The notes beneath the pieces are model-generated. The model searched no databases and was not told where the DNA came from. It was given only the letters and a program-made list of their open reading frames with translations. DNA of 64,000 nt, taken from contig JANPHP010000343.1 in assembly GCA_031424495.1 (NCBI GenBank), positions 1 through 64,000 on the forward strand, given 5' to 3'. This document shows positions 42,600-51,466 of this stretch, in pieces. The stretch's first letter is position 1. Every line of letters starts with the position of its first letter. This DNA comes from JADKCL01 sp031424495 (GTDB lineage Bacteria; Bacteroidota; Bacteroidia; J057; JADKCL01). The position numbers and the translations under genes were made by a program.

Positions 42600-43448
42600 T
42601 CATTGACCGTCGTCTTCATCGTCCAAATCATCGAGATCGAGATCATCATCAAGGTCGTCGGTGCCATCGAGCAAGTCTGAGTCATCGTCGGCAGGGTCAT
42701 CGAGATTGATATCATCCCAGTTTTCGTCATCGTTGAGCAAATCGTCGAGATCACCGTCATCTTCCAGCAGATCGCCAAGATCGGAATCGATCAAGTCGTC
42801 ATTTGCTTTGGTAGAAGTTGTAGCAGACTCGCCGCGCATCGCCATCGGCTGTGACACCGGCTTTGGATTTGCAACTGCGGGCGCTGGCTTGGCTGCTGCA
42901 ACGGGTGCTGGCTTGGCGGCTGCAACGACTGGGGTCGGTTTTGCAGGCGTAGCCACACTTGCCGTGAGCTGACCAGAAGCCGGCGGCGTCGCAGCCATGC
43001 TGGTTTTGCCGATTGGCTTGCCTTCCAAGCTGAAACGCATGCGATCGGTGGAAGCTGCATTGGCCACCTCGACCTCATAAAATTTTTGATTGGTGCGATC
43101 CACGACCTTGAACGCGCGCTGCACCTTACCCGCAGGGTAGGCCGCAGTGATCGACGAGTTCACACTTGCAGGGAAAGCCGACATTGCAGACACAATTTTC
43201 TTTTGCTGGAGCTGGCCGGCTTGGTCATAACAATAGACCATTTTTTGACCTTCCTTCAGCCAACTGGCTTCCCAAGAGTTGTTGGGGCCGAGGCTCCATG
43301 TTGCATTCGCGCCACCACTGGAGGCTTGGAATGCCTTCATCGCATTGGGGTTCACGGTCTGTGCCGAGACACTGCCCAAAACCACAAACAGAAACAACGC
43401 AGCACTAAGGATAGATTTTCCCAAACGTTCGCGCATCTTATATTTCAT
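42600..43448 (-). CDS. Secreted protein with PepSY-like domain, Ala/Pro linker and poly-Asp tail
   Basis: 282 residues from the ATG at 43448 (MKYKMRERLGKSILSAALFL; cleavage near VSAQ). Residues ~30-140 resemble the PepSY-like/beta-lactamase-inhibitor-like fold (ATWSLGPNNSWEASWLKEGQ, NSSITAAYPAGKVQRAFKVV, QKFYEVEVANAASTDRMRFS). A low-complexity Ala/Pro/Lys linker (AKPTPVVAAAKPAPVAAAKP) precedes ~68 residues made mostly of Asp with Leu, Asn and Gly spacers (DSDLGDLLEDDGDLDDLLND to DDLDLDDLDDEDDGQ). The tail would be strongly anionic and could bind calcium or other cations. The gene ends at a strong terminator and appears monocistronic. Confidence 0.85.
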   Translation of the reverse strand: MKYKMRERLGKSILSAALFLFVVLGSVSAQTVNPNAMKAFQASSGGANATWSLGPNNSWEASWLKEGQKMVYCYDQAGQLQQKKIVSAMSAFPASVNSSITAAYPAGKVQRAFKVVDRTNQKFYEVEVANAASTDRMRFSLEGKPIGKTSMAATPPASGQLTASVATPAKPTPVVAAAKPAPVAAAKPAPAVANPKPVSQPMAMRGESATTSTKANDDLIDSDLGDLLEDDGDLDDLLNDDENWDDINLDDPADDDSDLLDGTDDLDDDLDLDDLDDEDDGQ

Positions 43449-43602
43449 CTTTCGTGAAGTAGGGAGCGCATAGTTGTACTCCCGAACATAAAAATACGAG
43501 TTTTTCTGATGTAAGAAAGAAATCCACAAAAAGTTTACACATCCTGAGGAAAATTTTCTCGCTTCTGTATTTGCTTGTCTGAAATGGTTGAAATTCGGAG
43601 GA

Positions 43603-44526
43603 ATGAATTTTGGAAAACTGCATGTACTCACGCAGGTCGATTTCTCCCTGCCTCCAGACCATGAGCGAACGACGCGCGTGCTTGCTCGCGCCTTGCAATC
43701 GCCTCATTCACAGCGCAAAATTTACCTTGGCGCAACAGGTTGGAGCAACAAAGAGTGGGTTGGGTCGATGTATCCGCCCAAGGCCAAGCCGCCCGAATAC
43801 CTCTCGCACTACAGCCGCATTTTCAATACCATCGAATTCAACACGACCCATTACCGCATTCCCGACCAGGATCTTGTACAGCGCTGGCATGACGAGGCCG
43901 CGCCGGGATTTGCATTTTGCCCCAAGGTGCCTCAACAAATCAGTCACCGTGCACGGTTGCGGGCTGAGGAACCCACCCTGCGATTTGCGGAAGTGATGGG
44001 GGGGCTCGGCGACAAGCTTGGCCCTTGCTTCATTCAACTTCCAGATCACCATGGCACACAAGGGCTTTCGCTGATCCAAGACTATTTGCAGGTATGGCCG
44101 CAGGAGGTGCCCCTGCACTGGGAATTGCGCAATCCAGATTGGTTCTCGGCGGATGGCGGGCCCGCAAGAGAAGGCTTTGATGCAATGGAGGCAGCGGGAC
44201 ACGGCACCGTGATCACCGACGTCGCAGGTCGCCGCGACGTCTTGCACATGCAGCTAACCACGCCGGTCTTGATGTTGCGCTTTGTAGGGAATGGATTGCA
44301 TCCCACAGATTACCAACGCAGCGACGACTGGATCGCGCGCATCGCCGATTGGTGGCGGCGCGGTCTGCAAGCAGCCTATATCTTCATTCATCAACCCGAC
44401 ATGATGCAGGTTCCCGCCTTCACCGGCTACTGGGCGCGTGGGTTGAATGCTGCAATTGGCTTACACCTCAACGATCCGCAGCCGATACTGCCGCCCACAA
44501 TGGGCGTGCAAGGCACATTGTTTTAA
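43603..44526 (+). CDS. DUF72 family protein
   Basis: 307 residues from the ATG at 43603; an upstream in-frame TTG at 43588 and downstream starts cannot be excluded, because the conserved domain begins only at IYLGATGWSNKEWVGSMYPP. DUF72 TIM-barrel motifs follow: SHYSRIFNTIEFNTTHYRIP, GFAFCPKVPQQISH, GPCFIQLPDHHG, LHWELRNPDWFS (the 'E.R..sW' motif) and AAYIFIHQPDMMQVPAF. It is a widespread, cytoplasmic family without a settled activity. The 20-bp gap to the next gene suggests cotranscription with the PNPOx-like protein. Confidence 0.88.
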   Translation: MNFGKLHVLTQVDFSLPPDHERTTRVLARALQSPHSQRKIYLGATGWSNKEWVGSMYPPKAKPPEYLSHYSRIFNTIEFNTTHYRIPDQDLVQRWHDEAAPGFAFCPKVPQQISHRARLRAEEPTLRFAEVMGGLGDKLGPCFIQLPDHHGTQGLSLIQDYLQVWPQEVPLHWELRNPDWFSADGGPAREGFDAMEAAGHGTVITDVAGRRDVLHMQLTTPVLMLRFVGNGLHPTDYQRSDDWIARIADWWRRGLQAAYIFIHQPDMMQVPAFTGYWARGLNAAIGLHLNDPQPILPPTMGVQGTLF

Positions 44527-44546
44527 CGATCCCAATCATCCCCTAC

Positions 44547-45236
44547 ATGGAAAATCAACCTTTGGATTCGATACGCAGTGAAATGAGCGCCGTGCGGCGC
44601 CTCAGTGACCGCGGGCACTATGACCGCGCGACCATCGATGCCATCCTCGATGCGCAAATGATGTGTCAGATAGGTTTTGTGTGGCAAGGCCGGCCGCAGG
44701 TGATCCCGACACTCTATGGCCGCGATGGCAATCGCGTCTTGTTTCATGGCTCGGCATTGAGTCGCATGTTGCAGGCTGCGGAGGAGGGACCCGAGATTTG
44801 CTTCAGCGTCACCATCCTTGATGCATTGGTGCTGGCACGATCCGGATTCAACCACAGCGCTAATTATAGGAGTGTGGTTTTGTATGGAAAGCCCTACCGC
44901 ATCGAGGGCGATTCGGCAAAAACTGCTGCTTTGCGCTTGATCTCAGAGCATTTTTTGCCAGGGCGTTGGGATGAATGCCGCGGCCCCAATGCCAATGAAC
45001 TCAAAGCCACGACGGTGCTCGCGCTGGACATCTCGGAGGGAGCCGCAAAGGTGAGGGATTACGGCGTGAAGGACGATCCCAGAGACATGGATTCCGATTA
45101 TTGGGCAGGGCTGTTGCCGCTGAGCATGGTCGCGGGTGAAGCGCAGCCTTCGCCCGATTTGAAACAGGGCTTGCAGGTGCCTGACAGTGTGAAGAATGCA
45201 GAAAACCGACCGTTTTTCGGCCAAAAACCTCAATAA
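44547..45236 (+). CDS. Pyridoxamine 5'-phosphate oxidase-like FMN-binding protein
   Basis: 229 residues from the ATG at 44547 (MENQPLDSIRSEMSAVRRLS). The split-barrel flavin fold of the Pyridox_ox_2 group is visible: DRGHYDRATIDAILDAQMMC (N-terminal helix), QIGFVWQGRPQVIPTLYGRD (first strands), VLFHGSALSRMLQAAEEGPE, ICFSVTILDALVLARSGFNH, and YRSVVLYGKPYRIEGDSAKT. NimA-like nitroimidazole-reductase homologs and uncharacterised FMN proteins share this pattern. The true substrate is unknown. Its end overlaps the convergent barrel gene by seven bases. Confidence 0.88.
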   Translation: MENQPLDSIRSEMSAVRRLSDRGHYDRATIDAILDAQMMCQIGFVWQGRPQVIPTLYGRDGNRVLFHGSALSRMLQAAEEGPEICFSVTILDALVLARSGFNHSANYRSVVLYGKPYRIEGDSAKTAALRLISEHFLPGRWDECRGPNANELKATTVLALDISEGAAKVRDYGVKDDPRDMDSDYWAGLLPLSMVAGEAQPSPDLKQGLQVPDSVKNAENRPFFGQKPQ

Positions 45237-45931
45237 TTTTTCTTGAACCGCGTTCTTGTCTTGCCTTTGTGGTAACCATACCGGTCATGAAAGAGCTCCC
45301 AACGAAAGGCCGCCATCGGTTGGATCGTGATGCTGCGGATGGGCAACCAAGTAAATCCAAGCCCCGAAAAATAATCGCGCTCACCCAGTGGCGGCGCACT
45401 GCTCCAAAATGGATAACCGACTTGCAATCCAAAATCAACCAGAAAACGCTGATAGATCGTCTTGCGCCGCAAAGGATTCCAAGTATAGCCAAAATTGATG
45501 GCGCCGCTCATCACGTTGATTTGCTGCGCAAATACAACCGGCGGTTCCGTTGCGGCGGTGCAAGAATTGATGCGTGCGCTTTCATTTTGGCGGCTGTAAA
45601 TCAGGTCTGCGCCCCAAAAAATATGATTGGCGTGGTGATCGGTCGTGAAGCCGTTGCGCAAGCCGAGGCGAATGTGCCAACCGCCATTTTTGAACTGTCG
45701 CAGGCACTCTGCCTCGCGGCGTGCAAAATACATGGGGCCATGCATTGTATAGCCGCCTCCAAGCGAGACGGCGATCCAATCCTCATTTTTGGGATAATAC
45801 AGCGCACCGATCTCCAATGTTCGACCAAGCAGACCACCCACATTGGGGCCGACAAATAGCTGCGCAGAAGCCATATCGCGGCAAGCGATCAGCAATCCCA
45901 GCACCAATAGGGTAATTTTGAGCAAACGCAT
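45230..45931 (-). CDS. Outer-membrane beta-barrel-like protein
   Basis: 233 residues from the ATG at 45931, with signal peptide MRLLKITLLVLGLLIACRDM-ASA and cleavage near AQ. Barrel-like strands follow: LFVGPNVGGLLGRTLEIGAL, WIAVSLGGGYTMHGPMYFAR, GWHIRLGLRNGFTTDHHANH, INVMSGAINFGYTWNPLRRK, RFLVDFGLQVGYPFWSSAPP, SITIQPMAAFRWELFHDRYG. The Cys in the signal could form a lipobox (LLIAC) making it a lipoprotein, but the downstream AQ cleavage looks better. The C-terminus is basic (KGKTRTRFKKNY). Function unknown. Confidence 0.8.
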   Translation of the reverse strand: MRLLKITLLVLGLLIACRDMASAQLFVGPNVGGLLGRTLEIGALYYPKNEDWIAVSLGGGYTMHGPMYFARREAECLRQFKNGGWHIRLGLRNGFTTDHHANHIFWGADLIYSRQNESARINSCTAATEPPVVFAQQINVMSGAINFGYTWNPLRRKTIYQRFLVDFGLQVGYPFWSSAPPLGERDYFSGLGFTWLPIRSITIQPMAAFRWELFHDRYGYHKGKTRTRFKKNY

Positions 45932-45995
45932 CCTAGGGGTAAAGGTAGGGAATTTGGAAATGGCTTGGTAGCGGGCGACTGATTGCAAACTGCTT

Positions 45996-47081
45996 TTATG
46001 CAGTCGTCGCCATGCCGTCGGCATGGGCTGCGGCGGCAAAGTCATCAATCGCACGGTGCATCACGAAAAACCAAAGTGGGGGCAAGGTCGCCAGCACCAG
46101 CATGCCGGGGTAGCCCGTCGGCATCTGCGGACTGCCATGCATGTGGCGCAAGTTTTGGTATTTGCGGGCGGCGCGGTAGTGGTGGTCGCTGTGGCGGCTC
46201 AACTCAAACAGCAGCAATCGGCCGATGAGGTGGTCAGAATTCCAAGAGTGTTGATGCGTCACGGCCTCGTACACGCCCGTGGGAGAGCATTTGCGTTGCA
46301 GGCCGTAGTGCTCGATATAATTCACCGCCTCCAACAACAAAAAACCTGCCGTGGCGGCAGCCACAAAACCGATGAGCGCAAATCCGCCAAAAACAAAACC
46401 GATGAGCGCCAGGAAACCGATCTGTATCAATTGAAACACGAGCATCTCGTTGCGCAGGGTAAATGGCGACTTGCCCAATTTGCGCAGGCGCTTATTCTCC
46501 AAATCCCAAGCGCCCCAATAAGAACCCCAAACCGATCTGAAGACGAAGGTGTACAACATCTCGCCCCTGCGGGAACTCGCCGGATCCTCGGGCGTCGAGA
46601 CATTTTTGTGATGCCCGCGATTGTGCTCGATGAAAAAATGCATGTACAGCGAGGATAGCAGCAAGATTTTGGCCATCCATTGCTCGTACCAAGTATTGCG
46701 GTGGCCGAGTTCGTGGGCGACATTGATGCCCATGACCCCGCAACCGATACCAGTGGACCAAGTCTTGCCCACAATTTCGGCGGTGGTGAGGCTCTCATCG
46801 GTGAGTTTCCAGCAAAGGAGCGTGATCAAGCCCAATTGCACCGGCACGATGAGGTAGAGCTGAATGTCATAAGCGCGATCGGCTTTGACCATTTCTTGCT
46901 CGGCATCGCTCAGATTATTGGGGTCTGCGGGCAGCGTGAGCTCCAGCAGCGGCACCAATACAAAGGCATAGATCGCCAATGAATAGCTCCAAATTCCAGC
47001 TCCCAGCAAGGAAAGCAAGCCAGCGCCGACGCCGGTCCAGATGAAAAGATATTTGAGCGCACGCATTCTAGACATGGCCAT
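45996..47081 (-). CDS. alkB: AlkB-type alkane/fatty-acid monooxygenase (membrane di-iron hydroxylase)
   Basis: 361 residues from the ATG at 47081; starts at 47075 and 47066 are equally possible. There are six hydrophobic helices and the full histidine set of AlkB: GINVAHELGHRNTWYEQWMA, FFIEHNRGHHKNVSTPEDPA, LEAVNYIEHYGLQRK (NYxEHYG, which separates AlkB from ordinary desaturases) and FELSRHSDHHYRAARKYQNL. The enzyme hydroxylates terminal carbons of medium alkanes or related chains at the cytoplasmic membrane using rubredoxin electrons; no rubredoxin or reductase gene is adjacent. It faces a divergent T9SS-cargo gene. Confidence 0.93.
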   Translation of the reverse strand: MAMSRMRALKYLFIWTGVGAGLLSLLGAGIWSYSLAIYAFVLVPLLELTLPADPNNLSDAEQEMVKADRAYDIQLYLIVPVQLGLITLLCWKLTDESLTTAEIVGKTWSTGIGCGVMGINVAHELGHRNTWYEQWMAKILLLSSLYMHFFIEHNRGHHKNVSTPEDPASSRRGEMLYTFVFRSVWGSYWGAWDLENKRLRKLGKSPFTLRNEMLVFQLIQIGFLALIGFVFGGFALIGFVAAATAGFLLLEAVNYIEHYGLQRKCSPTGVYEAVTHQHSWNSDHLIGRLLLFELSRHSDHHYRAARKYQNLRHMHGSPQMPTGYPGMLVLATLPPLWFFVMHRAIDDFAAAAHADGMATTA

Positions 47082-47121
47082 GTCACGAGGGCAATTATTT
47101 CCCTTAGACAATGATAGTGAT

Positions 47122-47129
47122 TATTTTTG
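47122..47129 (+). promoter_or_regulatory. Candidate -7 box (TATTTTTG)
   Basis: Exact TAnnTTTG match 54 bases before the ATG at 47184, in the gap shared with alkB. The -33 position has TTT rather than TTG. Plausible but unproven. Confidence 0.35.
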
Positions 47130-47183
47130 AACGATATGTCTGTTAAGTAGTTACCCTTTCTACGAAATGCCTAATTTTTCCGA

Positions 47184-48104
47184 ATGAAGGACAGAACCAA
47201 TTTCTACCGATTTCTGGTCATTCTGGCCACATTCTGCGGCTGGAAGAGCACCCACGCGCAAATGCAGATCCCCAATGGCGGATTTGAAAACTGGACCACG
47301 CCGTCTGGCGCGCAGTACCAGGAGCCGACCGGCGGATGGTGGACGACGCTCAACGCTTTGCGTTCGCTCAGCGCGCCTGTCACCGTTGAAAAGTCGACAG
47401 ACGCCCATAGCGGCAGTTTTTCGGCCAAGCTCACCACCGTAAGCTGGGGCACGGTTTTGCTGCCGGGATTGCTGGTTTCTGGTGAATTTGACATTCAAAA
47501 TCCCAATTTTTTGGTGCAAGGGCAGCCTTGGATAGACTTGCCGCTTGCTTTTCAAGGTTGGTACAAATACACATCGGTGAACAATGACAGTGCAGGGATC
47601 GCCGCGCTGCTCACACGTTGGAATGTAGGAGCCGGCCGCCGTGACACCTTGGCGGCCGCCGCCGTGGTGATCACTGCCTCGCAAGCGGCATGGACGGCCT
47701 TTGACCTTCCTTTTTATTATGTGCAGGGAGGGGCGCCCGACAGTATTTTGGTGGCGCTCGTGTCGAGCGGCGAAGGCCAAAATTTTGTCGGGCAGACGGG
47801 TAGCACCCTCTGGATCGATGATTTGGCATTTGAATATGCGACAGCTGCGCCCTCGCCTGTGGGCGCCCAAGATCGGCCGCTTGTACACATGCAAGCAGGT
47901 GCGCTCGTGATCGAGCTGCCTGCGCAGTCGGGGGCGGCCGATTGCCGCATCATGGATTTGCAGGGCCGCGTCTTGGCGCAGCATCCATTGCGGAGCGGTG
48001 CGCGCAGCATCCCCATGGACCTAGCCGATGGCATCTATGTCGTCGAGATCTCCACCGTCGCGGGCGTCACATTCCGAGAAAAACTCATTTATTTTCAGCC
48101 ATGA
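47184..48104 (+). CDS. Secreted PCMD-like protein with T9SS-type C-terminus
   Basis: 306 residues. Signal peptide MKDRTNFYRFLVILATFCGW-KSTHA. The mature domain opens with MQIPNGGFENWTTPSGAQYQ and continues TVEKSTDAHSGSFSAKLTTV and WIDLPLAFQGWYKYTSVNND, the jelly-roll pattern of the PCMD/carbohydrate-binding-like surface domain family, closing with STLWIDDLAFEY. The last ~75 residues (LVHMQAGALVIELPAQSGAA, CRIMDLQGRVLAQHPLRSGA, LADGIYVVEISTVAGVTFRE) look like a T9SS type A domain, with the usual YPNP motif degenerate. The stop overlaps the ATG of the next gene (ATGA), so the barrel protein is coupled. Confidence 0.85.
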   Translation: MKDRTNFYRFLVILATFCGWKSTHAQMQIPNGGFENWTTPSGAQYQEPTGGWWTTLNALRSLSAPVTVEKSTDAHSGSFSAKLTTVSWGTVLLPGLLVSGEFDIQNPNFLVQGQPWIDLPLAFQGWYKYTSVNNDSAGIAALLTRWNVGAGRRDTLAAAAVVITASQAAWTAFDLPFYYVQGGAPDSILVALVSSGEGQNFVGQTGSTLWIDDLAFEYATAAPSPVGAQDRPLVHMQAGALVIELPAQSGAADCRIMDLQGRVLAQHPLRSGARSIPMDLADGIYVVEISTVAGVTFREKLIYFQP

Positions 48105-48826
48105 AACACATTCTGATTTTGTCGGTGTTGGCATGGCTCTTTACGGGGATTGTTTTTGGGCAATCTCCATGGCAGTGGGGAGTGCGTGCCGGTGTGATCT
48201 TGGGTGGGCCGATTCCCGCACAATCAGATCCCGACAGCAGCAGCGGGCACCTGGCAGTCGGGCCGTCCCTCGGCGCCTTTGTCAATTACCAGTTGGCGGA
48301 GCGGTGGCGCTTGCAAGTCGGCTTGGCCTATGCTTTCAAAGGAGCAACGTATCAGCAGCTCTACCGCAACGATACCATGATGCCTTTGCAGATATTGCCA
48401 GGCGTCGTCGATACAGTACCTACCTATTATTATGCCGATGCCAATGGCAAGATGAGCCTGCATTACATCGACCTGCCGATTTTGGTGCAATGGAGGGCCA
48501 CAAAGCATGCTTGGATACAGTTTGGGCCCTACCTGAGCGGATTGATCGGCGGCAAAGATGCCGGCAAGGCTGACATTCAAATTGGTGACGGCATGCTTTT
48601 CCCAGATACAACGATCACATTCGACAATATCAAAGAGATCCGCAGGCTCGACATGGGCCTGTGCCTCGGCGGCAGTTATGAACTAGACAACGGACTTTTT
48701 TTGGAAATGCGCGCACAGCGCAGTTTGCGAGGCCTTTACCGCAAGGGTTTTTTGAGCAGCCAAGGCCTGCCCGAGATTCCGCTCTACCACACCCAGTTTT
48801 TTGTTGGCTTGGGCTGGCGGTTTTGA
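48101..48826 (+). CDS. PorT-family outer-membrane beta-barrel protein
   Basis: 241 residues. The ATG at 48101 overlaps the previous stop; signal peptide MKHILILSVLAWLFTGIVFG-Q. The strands follow the outer-membrane beta-barrel (OMP_b-brl_2, PorT-like) pattern: WGVRAGVILGGPIPAQ, LAVGPSLGAFVNYQLAERWR, LQVGLAYAFKGATYQQ, MSLHYIDLPILVQWRATKHA (the 'l.YieiPll.k' motif), WIQFGPYLSGLIGGKDAGKA, RLDMGLCLGGSYELDNGLFL, and a final aromatic strand TQFFVGLGWRF. Probably an eight-stranded barrel. It ends 24 bp from the convergent T9SS gene. Confidence 0.9.
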   Translation: MKHILILSVLAWLFTGIVFGQSPWQWGVRAGVILGGPIPAQSDPDSSSGHLAVGPSLGAFVNYQLAERWRLQVGLAYAFKGATYQQLYRNDTMMPLQILPGVVDTVPTYYYADANGKMSLHYIDLPILVQWRATKHAWIQFGPYLSGLIGGKDAGKADIQIGDGMLFPDTTITFDNIKEIRRLDMGLCLGGSYELDNGLFLEMRAQRSLRGLYRKGFLSSQGLPEIPLYHTQFFVGLGWRF

Positions 48827-48850
48827 CGAATGAAGTAATCGAAATTTGGC

Positions 48851-51130
48851 TTATTGCTTTACCATTTTCAAATGGTAACTCTCACCTTGCCGTGCGCATT
48901 TGAGGATGTACACGCCTGCCGGCAACGCGTGAACCGCAGCTTCAAAGTCGTGCTGTACACTCGCCGATGCGCCCGACCATTTGGATATAGCAGAACCGTC
49001 GATGCGGATGAGCTCCAAGCGCCAGTCGGCTTGGCTGTCTAACTGCAACTGCACGCTGCCTTGATTGGGATTGGGCCACAGCGCAGGGGCCATGCTGCCA
49101 CTGCGCGCATTGAGCACTTCGTCGCTTGCAGCCAAGGTACGGCTGCCGTCCAAGTCGGTATGGTAGAGGCTGTAACGCAGCAAGCCGCTCGGCGCATCAA
49201 GGTCTTGCGCAGCTATGCTGAGGTCATTGCCAATTTGCCATTCGCCCAAACCTTGCAAATGCCCATCATGAACGCGCTCCAAATCAAACTTGCCTTGCAC
49301 CAAGCGATCCGTCCAATTCCACTCAATCGCAACATTGCCATCGCCTTGCGGCTCGGCGCTCATGCCCAAGTCGTCGAGTGGTGTGATCACGGTATTGCTG
49401 AGGGCAATCGCTAAGTCATTGAAAGTTGTGAGGCCATTGCGCACGCAAGTCACAACCGAGCCGATTTCCGAAAAAGACATGTGGGAACCGGGGTTGTTCC
49501 ACACGCCGGCTGCATTGGTGCGGTTCACGTCGATGTAGCGCAATGCCCCGCCATTGGTATAGCCGCGCTCCACGAGTGTGAGATTGAAGGTGCCCGAGTA
49601 GGGCGCGTTTGGTGCCAATGTCCAAACACCAGCATTGAGGATGTCGTCATACAATGACCCCGTCTCCGTGATCGCTGGCGCGAGGCCCCCGATGGCAGGA
49701 TTGAAAAAGCCGCCAATTGTGGTAAAGCCCGAGGGATTGATGAGCTCAAGACTCGCCAATTCGTAGTTTGCGGCAGTGCCGAGTGGGTAGTCGTAAATGC
49801 GGGTGCCGGGGCCGGTGAGGATGAGCCGGGCGAGGTTGCCATTGATATAGGATGCCGTGCTATAAGCCGCGACGGCGGCGGGCAACGGGTTGGTGACGGC
49901 CATGGCATTGGCGCCCGTCGTGACCTTGCCATTGTTGAGCGTGAGGATGCTCGACACCTGCACGCTCTTGGCGAGCACGAGGTCGCCACTGGGCTTGTTG
50001 ACCGTGAGGTTGCCAAAATCCTCGGTGAGTTGGATCGTGGGCATTGAAATCGTTTGGTTGGCGCTGCCGACAAAGTTCACCGTGCTTTCGCCCTCGACAA
50101 AGTCGCCCGAGCTGGAATTGTTGGTCCAGTTGCCAGAGAGGTTGATCACGCCGTCGGGCGTGCCGGGTGTGCCATCGCTAAAATTGAGCACAGTACTGCC
50201 AGCGGTGGTACTGTTGGTGAGGTTGCCAAAGACAGTGAGCATCTTGGTGGGGCTGCCGGTGGCATTGATCCGACGACCGACACCACCTGTGCAGGTGATG
50301 TTGTTGCATTGGCAATTTTGGCCGGGCTGAATTACGATGTCATTGAAACTGCCGGTTGGGAAAGTCACATTGGTCGCCGCAGTCGGGACCAAGCGATCGT
50401 CCCAATTGCAGGCATTGAACCAATTGTCATCTGCGACGCCATTCCATAAGCCTGCCGTCCCTGGAAAGCTGTAAGCGGTTGAGGTCGTCGTAAGCGTCAC
50501 GTCATCGATGTAAAAGACCTCGTCTGAGCGATTGACCGTGGACCGCACCCTGAATTCAAAGGTGTTGGTATTGGCAGGCACCGCATAGATCCATGGATTG
50601 GGGACTGTGGCCGGGATGCCTGCTGGATTGGTGGCGTAGCTCCACAAGTAGTCGCCCGTCGTCGCCATGGTCTGGATGGTAGTCCAAGCGCCGCCGTCTA
50701 GGCGCACTTCAAAATTGAGATTGTCGCTGCCGTCAAAACCTGCTCCTGAGCAGGCGCTCGGTTGTGCGCGATGGGACACACTGAGTTGGACGCCAGACAA
50801 GCAGGAAACATTGACGGCGTTGAATTGAATCGTGTTTCCATGCATGGGGCAACCCGATGCAGTATTGGCGCCACCCGTGATGCAATTGGTGCCTGTGGTG
50901 CAGCCCAGATTGCTGCCGCCACCTGCGCGGATTGAGAAGGTGCCCGTTTTGGGGCTCGCGGCAACGATACCCGGCGTGATTGGTCCGCCAGCATTCGTGA
51001 TCGGCAAGAAGCCCCAATTGTCTGCGGGAGTACCTTCGCCACCTTGAAATGCGACGACCGTTTGCGCATCTATCCTTTGGAAAATCAGCAACAGCGCAGC
51101 AAGTAGGCTATATCGGAAAATAATTCTCAT
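48851..51130 (-). CDS. Large secreted T9SS type A sorting-domain protein
   Basis: 759 residues from the ATG at 51130; signal peptide MRIIFRYSLLAALLLIFQRI-DAQ. Residues ~25-220 form a jelly-roll-like domain with several cysteines (GCTTGTNCITGGANTASGCP). Residues ~230-450 carry parallel-beta-helix-like repeats of short Asn/Gly/Thr-rich strands (GLWNGVADDNWFNACNWDDR, FGNLTNSTTAGSTVLNFSDG, NLSGNWTNNSSSGDFVEGES, NKPSGDLVLAKSVQVSSILT). The C-terminal T9SS domain reads APALWPNPNQGSVQLQLDSQ, WRLELIRIDGSAISKWS and LPAGVYILKCARQGESYHLK. The surface function is unknown, perhaps adhesion. Confidence 0.9.
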   Translation of the reverse strand: MRIIFRYSLLAALLLIFQRIDAQTVVAFQGGEGTPADNWGFLPITNAGGPITPGIVAASPKTGTFSIRAGGGSNLGCTTGTNCITGGANTASGCPMHGNTIQFNAVNVSCLSGVQLSVSHRAQPSACSGAGFDGSDNLNFEVRLDGGAWTTIQTMATTGDYLWSYATNPAGIPATVPNPWIYAVPANTNTFEFRVRSTVNRSDEVFYIDDVTLTTTSTAYSFPGTAGLWNGVADDNWFNACNWDDRLVPTAATNVTFPTGSFNDIVIQPGQNCQCNNITCTGGVGRRINATGSPTKMLTVFGNLTNSTTAGSTVLNFSDGTPGTPDGVINLSGNWTNNSSSGDFVEGESTVNFVGSANQTISMPTIQLTEDFGNLTVNKPSGDLVLAKSVQVSSILTLNNGKVTTGANAMAVTNPLPAAVAAYSTASYINGNLARLILTGPGTRIYDYPLGTAANYELASLELINPSGFTTIGGFFNPAIGGLAPAITETGSLYDDILNAGVWTLAPNAPYSGTFNLTLVERGYTNGGALRYIDVNRTNAAGVWNNPGSHMSFSEIGSVVTCVRNGLTTFNDLAIALSNTVITPLDDLGMSAEPQGDGNVAIEWNWTDRLVQGKFDLERVHDGHLQGLGEWQIGNDLSIAAQDLDAPSGLLRYSLYHTDLDGSRTLAASDEVLNARSGSMAPALWPNPNQGSVQLQLDSQADWRLELIRIDGSAISKWSGASASVQHDFEAAVHALPAGVYILKCARQGESYHLKMVKQ

Positions 51131-51466
51131 TGGAAGGAAGGCAATTTTGACTCCCCAAGTTACCAAAACCCGATGACATAGCGAACGGACTCCTGTCGAT
51201 GTGGATGGAATGTGGGTATCTAGCCATCCGAGATTGCGGTGGAAACCAAGGGATTCGAAGCGAATTTTAGTTCTGCGGATTCAAGACATTTGCGTCGAAT
51301 CCTACAAATGCCGTTTTCGATTCAAGGCAACAATTGCCGTGGCTCAATGGCATAGAGGATCAACCTTGGCGAGGGGCGACAACCCTGCCCAATCATCAAT
51401 CGCAGTCACGACCAAGCAATTTTCTCGGAACCGGACCTATTTCTTGCTGCTTAGTGAGACTTTTTC
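51131..51466. other. Intergenic region
   Basis: 336 bp between the start of the T9SS protein and the stop of the arginine-deiminase-family gene. I see no repeat, terminator or promoter box. The stretch TGGCTCAATGGCATAGAG near 51340 is reminiscent of a tRNA D-arm but has no matching T-arm or acceptor stem. Confidence 0.45.

Noticed and set aside
51335..51410. tRNA-like stretch with TGGCTCAATGGCATAGAG
   Set aside because: D-arm resemblance only; no T-arm GGTTCGAATC-type sequence and no acceptor stem pairing.
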